A stretch of DNA of 6,249 nt, taken from assembly GCA_002685815.1 (NCBI GenBank), contig NYYM01000047.1:1-6249 (forward strand), in the 5' to 3' direction. The DNA is from Dehalococcoidales bacterium. Its GTDB lineage: Bacteria; Chloroflexota; Dehalococcoidia; Dehalococcoidales; UBA2162. The notes under the pieces are model-generated. The model was not told where the DNA came from. It was given only the letters and a program-made list of their open reading frames with translations, and searched no databases. Of this stretch, positions 1 to 5,718 are shown piece after piece. Position numbers and translations under genes: made by a program. Position 1 is the first letter of the stretch. Every line of letters begins with the position of its first letter.

Positions 1-253
1 TCAGAATGGCATTATCCAGGGAGATGTCGGCTACCAGTTCCTTCAGCCGGGCATTCTCTTTCTCCAGGCACTTGAGCCGTTTTGCCTGCTCAATACGCAT
101 GCCGCCGTACTCTTTGCGCCACCGGTAGTAGGTCTGTTCGGTGACTCCAATCTTCCGACTGGCTTCGCCGACGTTAGCTCCCTGATTCAGCAGGATTTCA
201 GCTTCGCGCAACTTGTTGATGATCAGCTCCGGAGAATGCGATTTCTTAGCCAT
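1..253 (-). CDS. IS3-family transposase OrfA, N-terminal part (cut by window edge)
   Basis: OrfA is the DNA-binding subunit of IS3-type transposases. It recognises the element ends and is normally joined to the DDE-type OrfB by programmed -1 frameshifting. Translation from the ATG at 253-251 gives 84 residues (start MAKKSHSPELIINKLREAEI) and runs off the window still open. Residues about 10-48 form the helix-turn-helix, including a VTEQTYYRWRKEYGG stretch that is highly characteristic of this family. Residues about 56-75 (KRLKCLEKENARLKEL) form the leucine-rich coiled coil used for multimerisation. The final LDNAIL is usual just before the OrfA C-terminus, so little is probably missing. The start is supported by a GGGGG Shine-Dalgarno run at 264-260, six bases upstream. 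The sequence resembles IS407-group members from memory, but the group is not proven. No frameshift or stop is seen in the visible part. Confidence 0.9.
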   Translation of the reverse strand, partial: MAKKSHSPELIINKLREAEILLNQGANVGEASRKIGVTEQTYYRWRKEYGGMRIEQAKRLKCLEKENARLKELVADISLDNAIL

Positions 254-321
254 GATTTACCCCCTTTATTTTCAGTTCCAGTCTAACACTACAACTGGAC
301 TCCTTTTGGGGGGGCACTCCA
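1..321 (-). mobile_element. IS3-family insertion sequence, left (orfA-proximal) end, partial
   Basis: The stretch holds the 5' part of an IS3-type orfA and its upstream terminal region. Read on the minus strand, the element begins at about 321 with TGGAGTGCCCCCCC. A TG start followed by a C-rich run is typical of IS3-family ends. About 68 bp then separate this tip from the OrfA start codon, as expected for a terminal inverted repeat plus promoter and ribosome-binding site. A 6-bp inverted repeat (TCCAGT 277-282, ACTGGA 294-299) lies inside the end. The remainder of the element (orfB and the other terminus) is outside the window, so neither the matching inverted repeat nor a target duplication can be checked. 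If 321 is the exact tip, the duplication would start with the bases from 322 (AGTG for a 4-bp duplication). The boundary is inferred to within a few bases. Confidence 0.8.
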
Positions 322-443
322 AGTGCGGATACCTACGAGGCCAGCTACAGGGCCCGGGATGGCAGAAATTCTAGCACCGATAGTCTGATATGCTGCTTCT
401 GCACGGTCTCACCTAGCTCCCTGCTAGGGCCTCGCGGCGGAAA
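322..443. other. Non-coding flank beside the IS end
   Basis: No convincing gene is seen between the IS tip and the dehydrogenase promoter. One plus-strand frame stays open from the IS junction to a TGA near 445 (DTYEASYRARDG at its start), but its Cys/Ser/Gly-rich remainder does not look like a real protein and there is no start. It could at most be the tail of a gene cut by the insertion. A 6-bp perfect stem (CCTAGC 412-417, GCTAGG 423-428) with a 5-base loop is present, but no T-run follows it. Confidence 0.4.
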
Positions 444-472
444 TTGACAGCGGGGTTCCAAAAGCTTACTAT
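444..472 (+). promoter_or_regulatory. Sigma-70-type promoter for the Ldh_2 dehydrogenase gene
   Basis: TTGACA (444-449) matches the -35 consensus exactly. A 17-bp spacer separates it from TACTAT (467-472), which matches TATAAT at four of six positions. Transcription would start near 479, leaving an untranslated leader of about 100 bases before the ATG at 580. The promoter lies about 120 bp outside the IS tip and so appears native to the flank rather than part of the element. It is predicted from sequence only. Confidence 0.55.
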
Positions 473-485
473 TAGCAACAAGAGC

Positions 486-508
486 GGTGATGATCAGGAT
501 ACATCACC
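486..508 (+). promoter_or_regulatory. 7-bp perfect inverted repeat at the start of the dehydrogenase leader
   Basis: GGTGATG (486-492) and CATCACC (502-508) are exact reverse complements around a 9-base spacer. They lie a few bases downstream of the predicted transcription start. This could be a repressor operator or a 5'-end stem-loop in the mRNA. No T-run follows, so it is not an intrinsic terminator. A second short palindrome, TCACGTGA, lies at 536-543 in the same leader. No regulator gene is visible to match either site. Confidence 0.4.
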
Positions 509-579
509 CACGCCAGTTGGCAGCAAACCAATGTTTCACGTGAGTCCGGTCGGCGCGCCTGCTTTGATTGGAGAGTTGC

Positions 580-1620
580 ATGATTACCGAAAGAATAGAA
601 ATTGATGACCTGGAAGCCATTATGATCAGAATATTGCGCAAGGTGGACGTGACCGCGGCTAATGCCAGGGACATTGCCTGGGTTTTCAAGGTTATGACTC
701 TTCGTGGGGTCGGGCATCACGATATCGGGGATTTTCCCCGTTTGGTGACAAACATAAGGGATCGGACTTTTAACCCCCGCCCCAACATAAAAACCATTAT
801 TTCAAAAAAGGCTATGGCAGTGATGGACGCGGATAACGCACCCGGCACACTGGCCGCCTTTCGCATGACACAAAAGGCTATTCAAAAGGCCGACAAATAT
901 GGTATTGGTATTGTGTCAATGAGAAACAGTAACCATTATCTTGGTTCTGCCCCATATTCCCTGCTCGCTGCTAAGCACGATATGCTGGCAATATCCATGA
1001 GTAACACTGTCGCCAGTATGGCCGCCCACGGGTCAAAAGACAGAGCCATCGGCAATAATCCCTGGGGTTTTGCTGTAAACACCGGAGCAGGCTTTCCTCT
1101 GCTGATGGATATATGCAATGCCTATGCTTCACACGGAAAACTCAATGACTACATGATCAATAACAGAAATATTCCCAGGGAATGGGGCCTGGACCAGTTC
1201 GGCGAGAACACGACTGATCCATCGAAGGTAATGAGGGGCGGTGTTTCTTTACCTATGGCTGAACACAAAGGCTTCGGCATATCGATAATGATGGAAATAT
1301 TGACATCTATTCTGAGCGGCGGAGCGTTTACCGAGAATATCAAGATGAACTCTCAAGAAGGAAACGGCCATTCGCAGGCGGCGATTGTTATTAACATAAA
1401 GTATTTCTTGCCGATGGAAGCGTTTGAGATTCGCACTAAAGAAATGATTGCTCTACTGAAGAATCACAGCCCTTTAGAACCGGGGAAACCGGTGTTACTT
1501 CCGGGTGAGCGATCATCTGAAAGCAGCGAAAAGATAAACAAGGAAGGCTTGCTTCTGAGGAAAAAAACGGTTGATGATTTGAATCAATTGTTGGATGAAC
1601 TGAGTGTAAAAGTCCGATAA
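580..1620 (+). CDS. Ldh_2-family (malate/L-lactate dehydrogenase-like) NAD(P)-dependent oxidoreductase
   Basis: This protein belongs to the non-Rossmann family that includes archaeal-type malate/sulfolactate dehydrogenase, ureidoglycolate dehydrogenase and piperideine-2-carboxylate reductase. These cytoplasmic enzymes interconvert 2-oxo and 2-hydroxy (or imino and amino) acids with NAD(P)H. Family landmarks run in order over 346 residues: RNSNHY (115-120), SMSN (139-142), GNNPWG (158-163), LMDI (175-178), HGK (185-187), IPREWGLD (198-205), TTDP (211-214), EHKGFG (228-233) and LPGER (307-311). The length is normal and the frame intact. The start is set at ATG 580 because GGAGAG (570-575) sits correctly upstream; an in-frame TTG at 568 would overlap that site. 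The N-terminal motif usually written DSHGxxRxPR reads GHHDIGDFPR (45-54), so one His and the PR are kept but the Gly and first Arg are replaced by Asp. The gene looks more A+T-rich than those downstream and stands alone beside an IS end, which would fit transfer. The substrate is unknown. Confidence 0.85.
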   Translation: MITERIEIDDLEAIMIRILRKVDVTAANARDIAWVFKVMTLRGVGHHDIGDFPRLVTNIRDRTFNPRPNIKTIISKKAMAVMDADNAPGTLAAFRMTQKAIQKADKYGIGIVSMRNSNHYLGSAPYSLLAAKHDMLAISMSNTVASMAAHGSKDRAIGNNPWGFAVNTGAGFPLLMDICNAYASHGKLNDYMINNRNIPREWGLDQFGENTTDPSKVMRGGVSLPMAEHKGFGISIMMEILTSILSGGAFTENIKMNSQEGNGHSQAAIVINIKYFLPMEAFEIRTKEMIALLKNHSPLEPGKPVLLPGERSSESSEKINKEGLLLRKKTVDDLNQLLDELSVKVR

Positions 1621-1709
1621 AGATGTGATCCTTTGCTTGTCCTTGCCTCCTGAAAACTGCGCGACTCATTCTGAAAAAATGCCTCCTACCCCAAGAAATA
1701 CCAACCTCT

Positions 1710-1728
1710 GAGTTGTAGGTTTCAACTC
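1710..1728 (+). repeat. 6-bp perfect inverted repeat between the dehydrogenase and degV genes
   Basis: GAGTTG (1710-1715) and CAACTC (1723-1728) pair around a 7-base loop. The stem can be lengthened by TCT/AGA if one T is bulged. An A-rich stretch follows, not a T-run, so a rho-independent terminator is unlikely. It lies about 25 bp upstream of the degV extended -10 and could be an operator or a 3'-end stem-loop of the dehydrogenase mRNA. The evidence is structural only. Confidence 0.3.
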
Positions 1729-1753
1729 TAGAAAGAATAATATATGCTATTTT

Positions 1754-1762
1754 TGCTATAAT
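1754..1762 (+). promoter_or_regulatory. Extended -10 promoter (TGCTATAAT) for degV
   Basis: A perfect TATAAT (1757-1762) preceded by TGC forms an extended -10 element, which can work without a good -35. No convincing -35 hexamer lies 16-18 bp upstream. Transcription would start near 1769, giving a leader of about 90 bases. The early leader contains CCAC (1773-1776) and GTGG (1784-1787) followed by TATTTTTCTT, a weak stem with a T-run. That stem might terminate read-through from the dehydrogenase gene, but it is only 4 bp. Confidence 0.5.
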
Positions 1763-1858
1763 ACCGGTACTTCCACCGAATGAGTGGTATTTTTCTTGGA
1801 CGAAGGATAGGTACTGATAAGATTTGGATTACTTTTCTAAGCAGACCAGGGCAGTATT

Positions 1859-2695
1859 ATGGCCGTCAAGATAGTTACGGATAGTACTTCAGACATCTCG
1901 CCTGAAACAGCAGCAGGTTTGGGCATTACAGTTGTGCCGGTCTATGTTCGTTTTGGTGATGAATCCTACCGGGACGGGGTGGACATAAGCCACGACATTT
2001 TCTACGAGAAACTCCTTTCTTCACACGTACCTCCATCAACATCGCAACCAGCCCCCCATGATTTTGCCGGTGCCTATTCGGATTGCGCCCAAGAAGCTGA
2101 TGCCATTGTATCTATCCACGTGTCTTCCAAAATCAGTGGTACTTATGATTCCGCTCTTCAGGGCAAGAAACTGGTGGAAGAAAAGTGTCAGATTGAAGTT
2201 GTTGACTCCAATGTCGCATCGGTTGGTCTGGGTTTGGTGGCCATCGCAGCAGCCAAAATAGCCAGGGAAGGAGGCAGCTTGCCGGAAGTTATTGAGGAGA
2301 CACGGAGGGCCGTTGAGCAAGTACAGGTGTTTGGAATCGTTAATACTATGAGATATTTGATACTTGGCGGGCGACTCAGCAAGGCTACGGCAGTAGTGGC
2401 CAGTATACTGGATATAAAACCGGTACTTACTTTTAAGGATGGCGAGGTTGTCCGAGTAGGTCTGGCACATACCTACCCCCAGGCTATGGATAAACTGTAT
2501 AAATTTGTAGAAAGCAACTTGCCTATTCAAAGTCTGGCTATCGCATATAGCACCGAACCGGAAAAGGGAAACAGACTGAAGGAGCGACTAGAATTCTATT
2601 CTCCTGAGGAGAAGACTGATATCACCCGGATAGGGGCTGGTCTGGGATCTCACGTTGGTCCGGGAGCCTTGATCCTGGCTATCAGGCGAGGATAA
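1859..2695 (+). CDS. DegV family fatty-acid-binding protein
   Basis: DegV/FakB proteins are cytoplasmic carriers that hold one fatty acid. In Firmicutes they present it to the kinase FakA, which makes acyl-phosphate for phospholipid synthesis. The 278 residues cover the whole family length with all its landmarks: VTDSTSDI (6-13), VPVYVRFG (26-33), PSTSQP (59-64), SSKISGTY (89-96), DSNVASVGLG (116-125), GGRLSK (170-175), LDIKPVL (184-190) and GSHVGPGA (263-270). Thr61 and Ser94 sit where structures of the family place the residues binding the fatty-acid carboxylate. The ATG at 1859 begins the standard N-terminal beta strand; its Shine-Dalgarno (AGGG, 1848-1851) is only moderate. No FakA (DAK2-type) kinase or acyltransferase gene is in view, so the partner must be elsewhere if the pathway is present. 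A minus-strand open frame across the middle of the gene is a shadow. The family assignment is firm; the ligand is not known. Confidence 0.95.
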   Translation: MAVKIVTDSTSDISPETAAGLGITVVPVYVRFGDESYRDGVDISHDIFYEKLLSSHVPPSTSQPAPHDFAGAYSDCAQEADAIVSIHVSSKISGTYDSALQGKKLVEEKCQIEVVDSNVASVGLGLVAIAAAKIAREGGSLPEVIEETRRAVEQVQVFGIVNTMRYLILGGRLSKATAVVASILDIKPVLTFKDGEVVRVGLAHTYPQAMDKLYKFVESNLPIQSLAIAYSTEPEKGNRLKERLEFYSPEEKTDITRIGAGLGSHVGPGALILAIRRG

Positions 2696-3078
2696 GCCGG
2701 CCCAACAAGGAAACCAAGAACGAATGAAAGCCTGATGAATTCGTGGGGGCAGGTCAGCGCCTCTACTCAAACTATTTGGTCTCCGTTTGTCTCCTTGCGG
2801 ATTGAGTTAAGTTTTCCATTTGCGTTCTTCCCCTTTCTCTCTGATACCACCATATGACCGGCTGATAAACAAGGTATGAGAATATGGGCTGAAGCTGTAA
2901 ACGTTTCATAAATGATTTTCAACAGCCTGGTATGCTGGTTCAAAAGACACCACCAGGATTGACAGCCGGGCCAACCATCAAACGAGAGTGAATTTGGGGG
3001 TCTGAGAGAACAAATCGGTAGCCATGATTCCCCGTGGTCTTTTGAACTCGTGCCGGGTTGAACCGAAAAAAACTATTG
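2696..3078. other. Intergenic region between degV and the flavoprotein gene
   Basis: No credible gene is seen here. Just after degV there is a 6-bp perfect inverted repeat (ACGAAT 2720-2725, ATTCGT 2739-2744) with a 13-base loop. It is followed by G residues rather than T, so it is not a clear terminator. A pyrimidine-rich patch lies around 2825-2841. The second half contains the inverted-repeat element annotated separately. A 40-codon open frame from ATG 2735 lacks a ribosome-binding site and is probably chance. Confidence 0.5.
2938..3047. repeat. About 110-bp stretch bounded by an 11-bp perfect inverted repeat
   Basis: GTTCAAAAGAC (2938-2948) is the exact reverse complement of GTCTTTTGAAC (3037-3047). 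Allowing a 2-base bulge, pairing continues with CAC (2951-2953) against GTG (3034-3036), giving 14 pairs. The interior holds no gene. It lies directly upstream of the predicted flavoprotein promoter. Possible readings are a small non-autonomous mobile element (MITE-like), a paired operator site or a structured RNA leader of a longer transcript. No flanking target duplication is evident, which weakens the mobile-element reading. Confidence 0.45.
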
Positions 3079-3087
3079 TGCTATTCT
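3058..3087 (+). promoter_or_regulatory. Putative promoter for the flavoprotein gene
   Basis: TTGAAC (3058-3063) and TATTCT (3082-3087) are separated by 18 bp, and the -10 is preceded by TGC, making an extended -10. Each hexamer matches consensus at four positions. Transcription would start near 3094, about 24 bases before the ATG, so the leader would be very short. The prediction rests on sequence only. Confidence 0.4.
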
Positions 3088-3117
3088 GGGATATGAAATT
3101 ATCTGACGGAGGCCCAC

Positions 3118-4218
3118 ATGCCGGAATTGTTTGACCCTGTTAAAGTCGGGAGCCTGGAACTGAAAAACCGGCTGATGAGGTCGGCAACCTGGGACGGGGC
3201 GGCCGATAGTGACGGTGCGGTGACCGATGAAGCGGTGGCCTTATACCGGGAACTGGGAGAGGGAGGGGTCGGACTGGTGGTAACAGGCCATGCTTTTATC
3301 TCTCCGTTGGGGCAGGCAACCCCTCTCCAGTATGGCATCCACACGGATCATATGATACCCGGTCTGAGTAGATTGGTTGAAGCGGTCCACCGTGGCGGAG
3401 CCAAAATTACCACCCAGATAACCCACTGCGGTGTTAATTCCGGCTATCTCCGTCAGCAGGGTACCCCCCTTAAGGTAGTCTCGTTCCGGGAAGGGGCGGA
3501 ATCTCCCCAGGAAGAGCTGACGGATGCGGAGATTGAGGCTATAATTGATGACTTTGCCTCGGCTGCCCGCCGGGCCGTTGAGGCCGGATTTGATGCCGTT
3601 CAGCTTCACGGAGCCCACGCATACCTGATGGCCCAGTTCCTCTCACCTTTGAGTAATCAGCGTACCGACCAGTGGGGCGGCAGCAACAGTAAACGACGCC
3701 GGTTTCACCTGGAGGTTATTAAGAGGGTACGCCAGGTGGTGGGAAACGACTTCCCCCTGATGATTAAGTTTGGCGCTCACGAGGCCAGGGAGGGCGGCCT
3801 TTCCCTGGAAGAAGGGGTGGATATGGCCCGGGAGATGGCAGAGAAGGGCATAGATGGCATCGAAATCAGCGTTGGTGACGCCAGAAACTCCATACCGAGG
3901 CTGGCGGAGGACGACTCTGAGGAGGTATTGTTCAGAGATAAAGCGGCGGCCGTCAAGAAAGCGGTAACGGTCCCGGTGATGCTGGTAGCCGGAATTCGCA
4001 GCCTGGAGATGGCCAATGATGTGCTGGAAAGCGGTGATGCCGATTTAATATCGATGTGCCGCCCTCTTATTCGTGAGCCGGGCCTGCCCCTGCGCTGGCA
4101 GCAAGGGGACCTGCAACCCGCCAAGTGCATTTCCTGTAACAAGTGTATGCCCAGAAACGGCCGGGTATTGGAGTGTGGCGAAGAGCGTCGTATAAGGGAA
4201 GAAACCTCCTCCGTGTGA
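3118..4218 (+). CDS. Old Yellow Enzyme-family NADH:flavin oxidoreductase (single domain, Cys-rich tail)
   Basis: This is an FMN-binding TIM-barrel flavoprotein of the OYE family. Such enzymes reduce activated C=C bonds or act as 2,4-dienoyl-CoA-type reductases in the cytoplasm. Seen in the 366 residues: N-terminal LFDPVKVGSLELKNRLMRSAT (family signature, 4-24), QITHCG (100-105), the substrate-binding pair His164/His167 in HGAHAYLMAQFLSPLSNQRTD (164-184), WGGS (186-189), and the FMN-phosphate region VAGIRS (290-295) with MCRPLIREP (313-321). A tail CISCNKC...C places Cys at 337, 340, 343 and 353. Long dienoyl-CoA reductase-type relatives use a similar cluster of Cys for a 4Fe-4S centre, but their canonical spacing is wider, and this protein lacks their FAD/NADH domains. 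The start has a strong GGAGG (3108-3112). The next gene begins 43 bp downstream on the same strand and may be co-transcribed. The family is sure; the substrate and the Fe-S centre are inferred. Confidence 0.93.
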   Translation: MPELFDPVKVGSLELKNRLMRSATWDGAADSDGAVTDEAVALYRELGEGGVGLVVTGHAFISPLGQATPLQYGIHTDHMIPGLSRLVEAVHRGGAKITTQITHCGVNSGYLRQQGTPLKVVSFREGAESPQEELTDAEIEAIIDDFASAARRAVEAGFDAVQLHGAHAYLMAQFLSPLSNQRTDQWGGSNSKRRRFHLEVIKRVRQVVGNDFPLMIKFGAHEAREGGLSLEEGVDMAREMAEKGIDGIEISVGDARNSIPRLAEDDSEEVLFRDKAAAVKKAVTVPVMLVAGIRSLEMANDVLESGDADLISMCRPLIREPGLPLRWQQGDLQPAKCISCNKCMPRNGRVLECGEERRIREETSSV

Positions 4219-4224
4219 TATAAT
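4216..4224 (+). promoter_or_regulatory. Extended -10 (TGATATAAT) before the CoA-binding gene
   Basis: A perfect TATAAT (4219-4224) preceded by TGA overlaps the stop codon of the flavoprotein gene. It forms an extended -10 element about 37 bp upstream of the next ATG. No -35 hexamer is recognisable at 16-18 bp. It could give the downstream gene independent expression in addition to read-through from the flavoprotein promoter. Confidence 0.4.
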
Positions 4225-4261
4225 AAGCCCACTAGAAAAACCGGATTGAAGGTGATAAGAA

Positions 4262-5677
4262 ATGAAGGTAGATTTTGCTAAGCTGGAGAGGGCTTTTAAT
4301 CCCAAATGTATCGCGGTGATTGGGGACAAGGGGCCGAATTTTCAATGGAGCAAGTCCCAGAGCGACTTCAAAGGAAGCCTGTATTCTGTCCAGATTGACC
4401 CAAAGGAAATTGAAGGCATCGTGGCGCTGGGGGTGACCAACTATACCAGTCTGATGGACATTCCGGAGCCGGTGGATTTGGCCATTGTGGCCGTGCCTCG
4501 TGAAATCACCCCCCGGATCATTGAGGACTTAATCCGTAAAGATGTGGCTGCGGCCCATTTCTACACGGCCGGTTTTTCCGAGACGCATACTGAGGAAGGG
4601 ATTAAGCTGGAACGATTGCTTGTTGAAAGGGCGGAGCAGGCAAATTTACACCTTATCGGGCCCAACTGTATGGGAGTCCGAAATCCCAGGGCCGGGGTGG
4701 GACAGCTGGTAAAGGAACAAAGCGGGCCTTTTGCCGGGTCACTGGGATTTATCTCGCAGAGCGGTATGAACGCCGGCGCCCTGATTCGCGAGGCGCAGCA
4801 GCAGGGGGTAAACACCCACAAATCAGTCAGCTTCGGCAACGGCGTAATACTGGATTCCACTGATTATCTGGAGTATTTTGGCCAGGATACCGAGATTACG
4901 GGCATCGGTATGTATGTGGATGGGGTGAGGGATGGTCGACGGTTTCTCAGGGTACTGAGGGAGGTATCGGCCAGGAAGCCGGTGGTGATATGGAAGGGAG
5001 GACGGACCCATGATGGGCAGAGAGCGGCTGCCTCACATACCGACTCGATGGCCGTGCCCCAGGAGATATGGGAAGCGGGCCTGCGGCAATGCGGAGCGAT
5101 AAACGCCTACAGCGTCGAGGAATTGATGGATATCTTGAAAGGCCTCCAGTATTTTTCGCCCGTTCATGGAGACGGGGTGGCCATCACCGGAGGTTCGGGA
5201 GGCCAATCGATAGTAGTTGCCGATGTTTTTTCCGAAGCCGGGTTGAGAGTCCCTGAGCTTACCCGGGAGTCTTTTGATGAGTTCGGGAAGTTCTTTACCC
5301 TGATAGGGGGCGCTTTCTCCAATCCGATTGATACGGCCAATGAAAATCGCAGTCAGATGACGCGCATCCTGGAAATCCTAGAAAAGGATGCCAATATAGA
5401 CAACCTGGTGCTGATACAAGGCGCCCGGGCCGGTAGCGGCCCCCAGTTTGAAGCCGTACTCAAGTCCCTGACCGATATCAGAAAGCGAGGGGCCAAACCG
5501 GTGATGGTGGTGCTCTCCGTGTCCTTCTCACCCGAGGAAGCCGAGCAGGCCGGGGATACCATCCAAAAGTTTCAAGAAGAGGGTATAGCTACCTTTCTGT
5601 CTCTGGAGAGGGGTGCCCGGGCTTTGAGGAAGGCACTGGACTACTACAATTGGAAGAACGGGGTTACTTCTTCGTAG
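4262..5677 (+). CDS. CoA-binding protein, alpha-like part of ADP-forming acyl-CoA synthetase (no ATP-grasp domain)
   Basis: The 471 residues match the alpha portion of NDP-forming acyl-CoA synthetases, which convert acyl-CoA, ADP and phosphate to acid, CoA and ATP through a phosphohistidine. Domains in order are an N-terminal CoA-binding Rossmann fold (about 8-140; CIAVIGD, EPVDLAIVAVPREITP, LIGPNCMGV), a succinyl-CoA-ligase-like flavodoxin domain (about 155-295; LGFISQSG, VSFGNG, KPVVIWKGGRT) and a third ligase-like domain (about 303-460; VAITGGSGGQSIVVAD, FSNPIDT). His259 in AAASHTDS is where the family carries its phosphorylated His (usually SHTGS), so the catalytic residue is kept although the Gly is Asp. 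The Rossmann loop after VIG is shortened and lacks the usual nucleotide-loop pattern. The ATP-grasp beta region, fused or adjacent in many relatives, is absent, and the next gene is an opposing transporter. The start has AAGGTGA (4249-4255). It may need a beta subunit encoded elsewhere, or it may only bind CoA esters. Confidence 0.88.
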   Translation: MKVDFAKLERAFNPKCIAVIGDKGPNFQWSKSQSDFKGSLYSVQIDPKEIEGIVALGVTNYTSLMDIPEPVDLAIVAVPREITPRIIEDLIRKDVAAAHFYTAGFSETHTEEGIKLERLLVERAEQANLHLIGPNCMGVRNPRAGVGQLVKEQSGPFAGSLGFISQSGMNAGALIREAQQQGVNTHKSVSFGNGVILDSTDYLEYFGQDTEITGIGMYVDGVRDGRRFLRVLREVSARKPVVIWKGGRTHDGQRAAASHTDSMAVPQEIWEAGLRQCGAINAYSVEELMDILKGLQYFSPVHGDGVAITGGSGGQSIVVADVFSEAGLRVPELTRESFDEFGKFFTLIGGAFSNPIDTANENRSQMTRILEILEKDANIDNLVLIQGARAGSGPQFEAVLKSLTDIRKRGAKPVMVVLSVSFSPEEAEQAGDTIQKFQEEGIATFLSLERGARALRKALDYYNWKNGVTSS

Positions 5678-5718
5678 AACCGCGGAACAGCCTTCTTGCT
5701 CACTGTGGGGGTAACGGT

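Noticed and set aside
568..579. TTG at 568 as the start of the dehydrogenase
   Set aside because: The in-frame ATG at 580 has a well-spaced GGAGAG just upstream, and that site overlaps the proposed TTG start. The four extra residues carry no family similarity.
1761..1797. Intrinsic terminator or attenuator in the degV leader
   Set aside because: A T-run is present, but the stem is only 4-5 bp by either pairing. This is too weak to annotate as a terminator and is mentioned only with the promoter.
2036..2530. Minus-strand open frame of 164 codons across degV
   Set aside because: It lies wholly inside a convincing DegV gene and shows no recognisable domain. It is a shadow of the real frame.
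2735..2857. 40-codon open frame after degV
   Set aside because: There is no ribosome-binding site, the composition is unremarkable and nothing is recognisable in the peptide. It is likely a chance frame in the intergenic gap.
2936..2957. GGTTCAAAAGACACCACCA resembling a tRNA T-loop and CCA end
   Set aside because: The T-stem does not pair, and no acceptor, D or anticodon arm fits upstream. The bases are better explained as one arm of the inverted repeat.
3777..4232. Minus-strand open frames over the flavoprotein gene and its junction with the next gene
   Set aside because: They are Ser/Pro/Arg-rich antisense readings of well-recognised proteins with no family signature.
5678..5718. Bidirectional terminator between the convergent genes
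   Set aside because: No stable GC-rich stem with flanking T/A runs is visible in the 41-bp gap.
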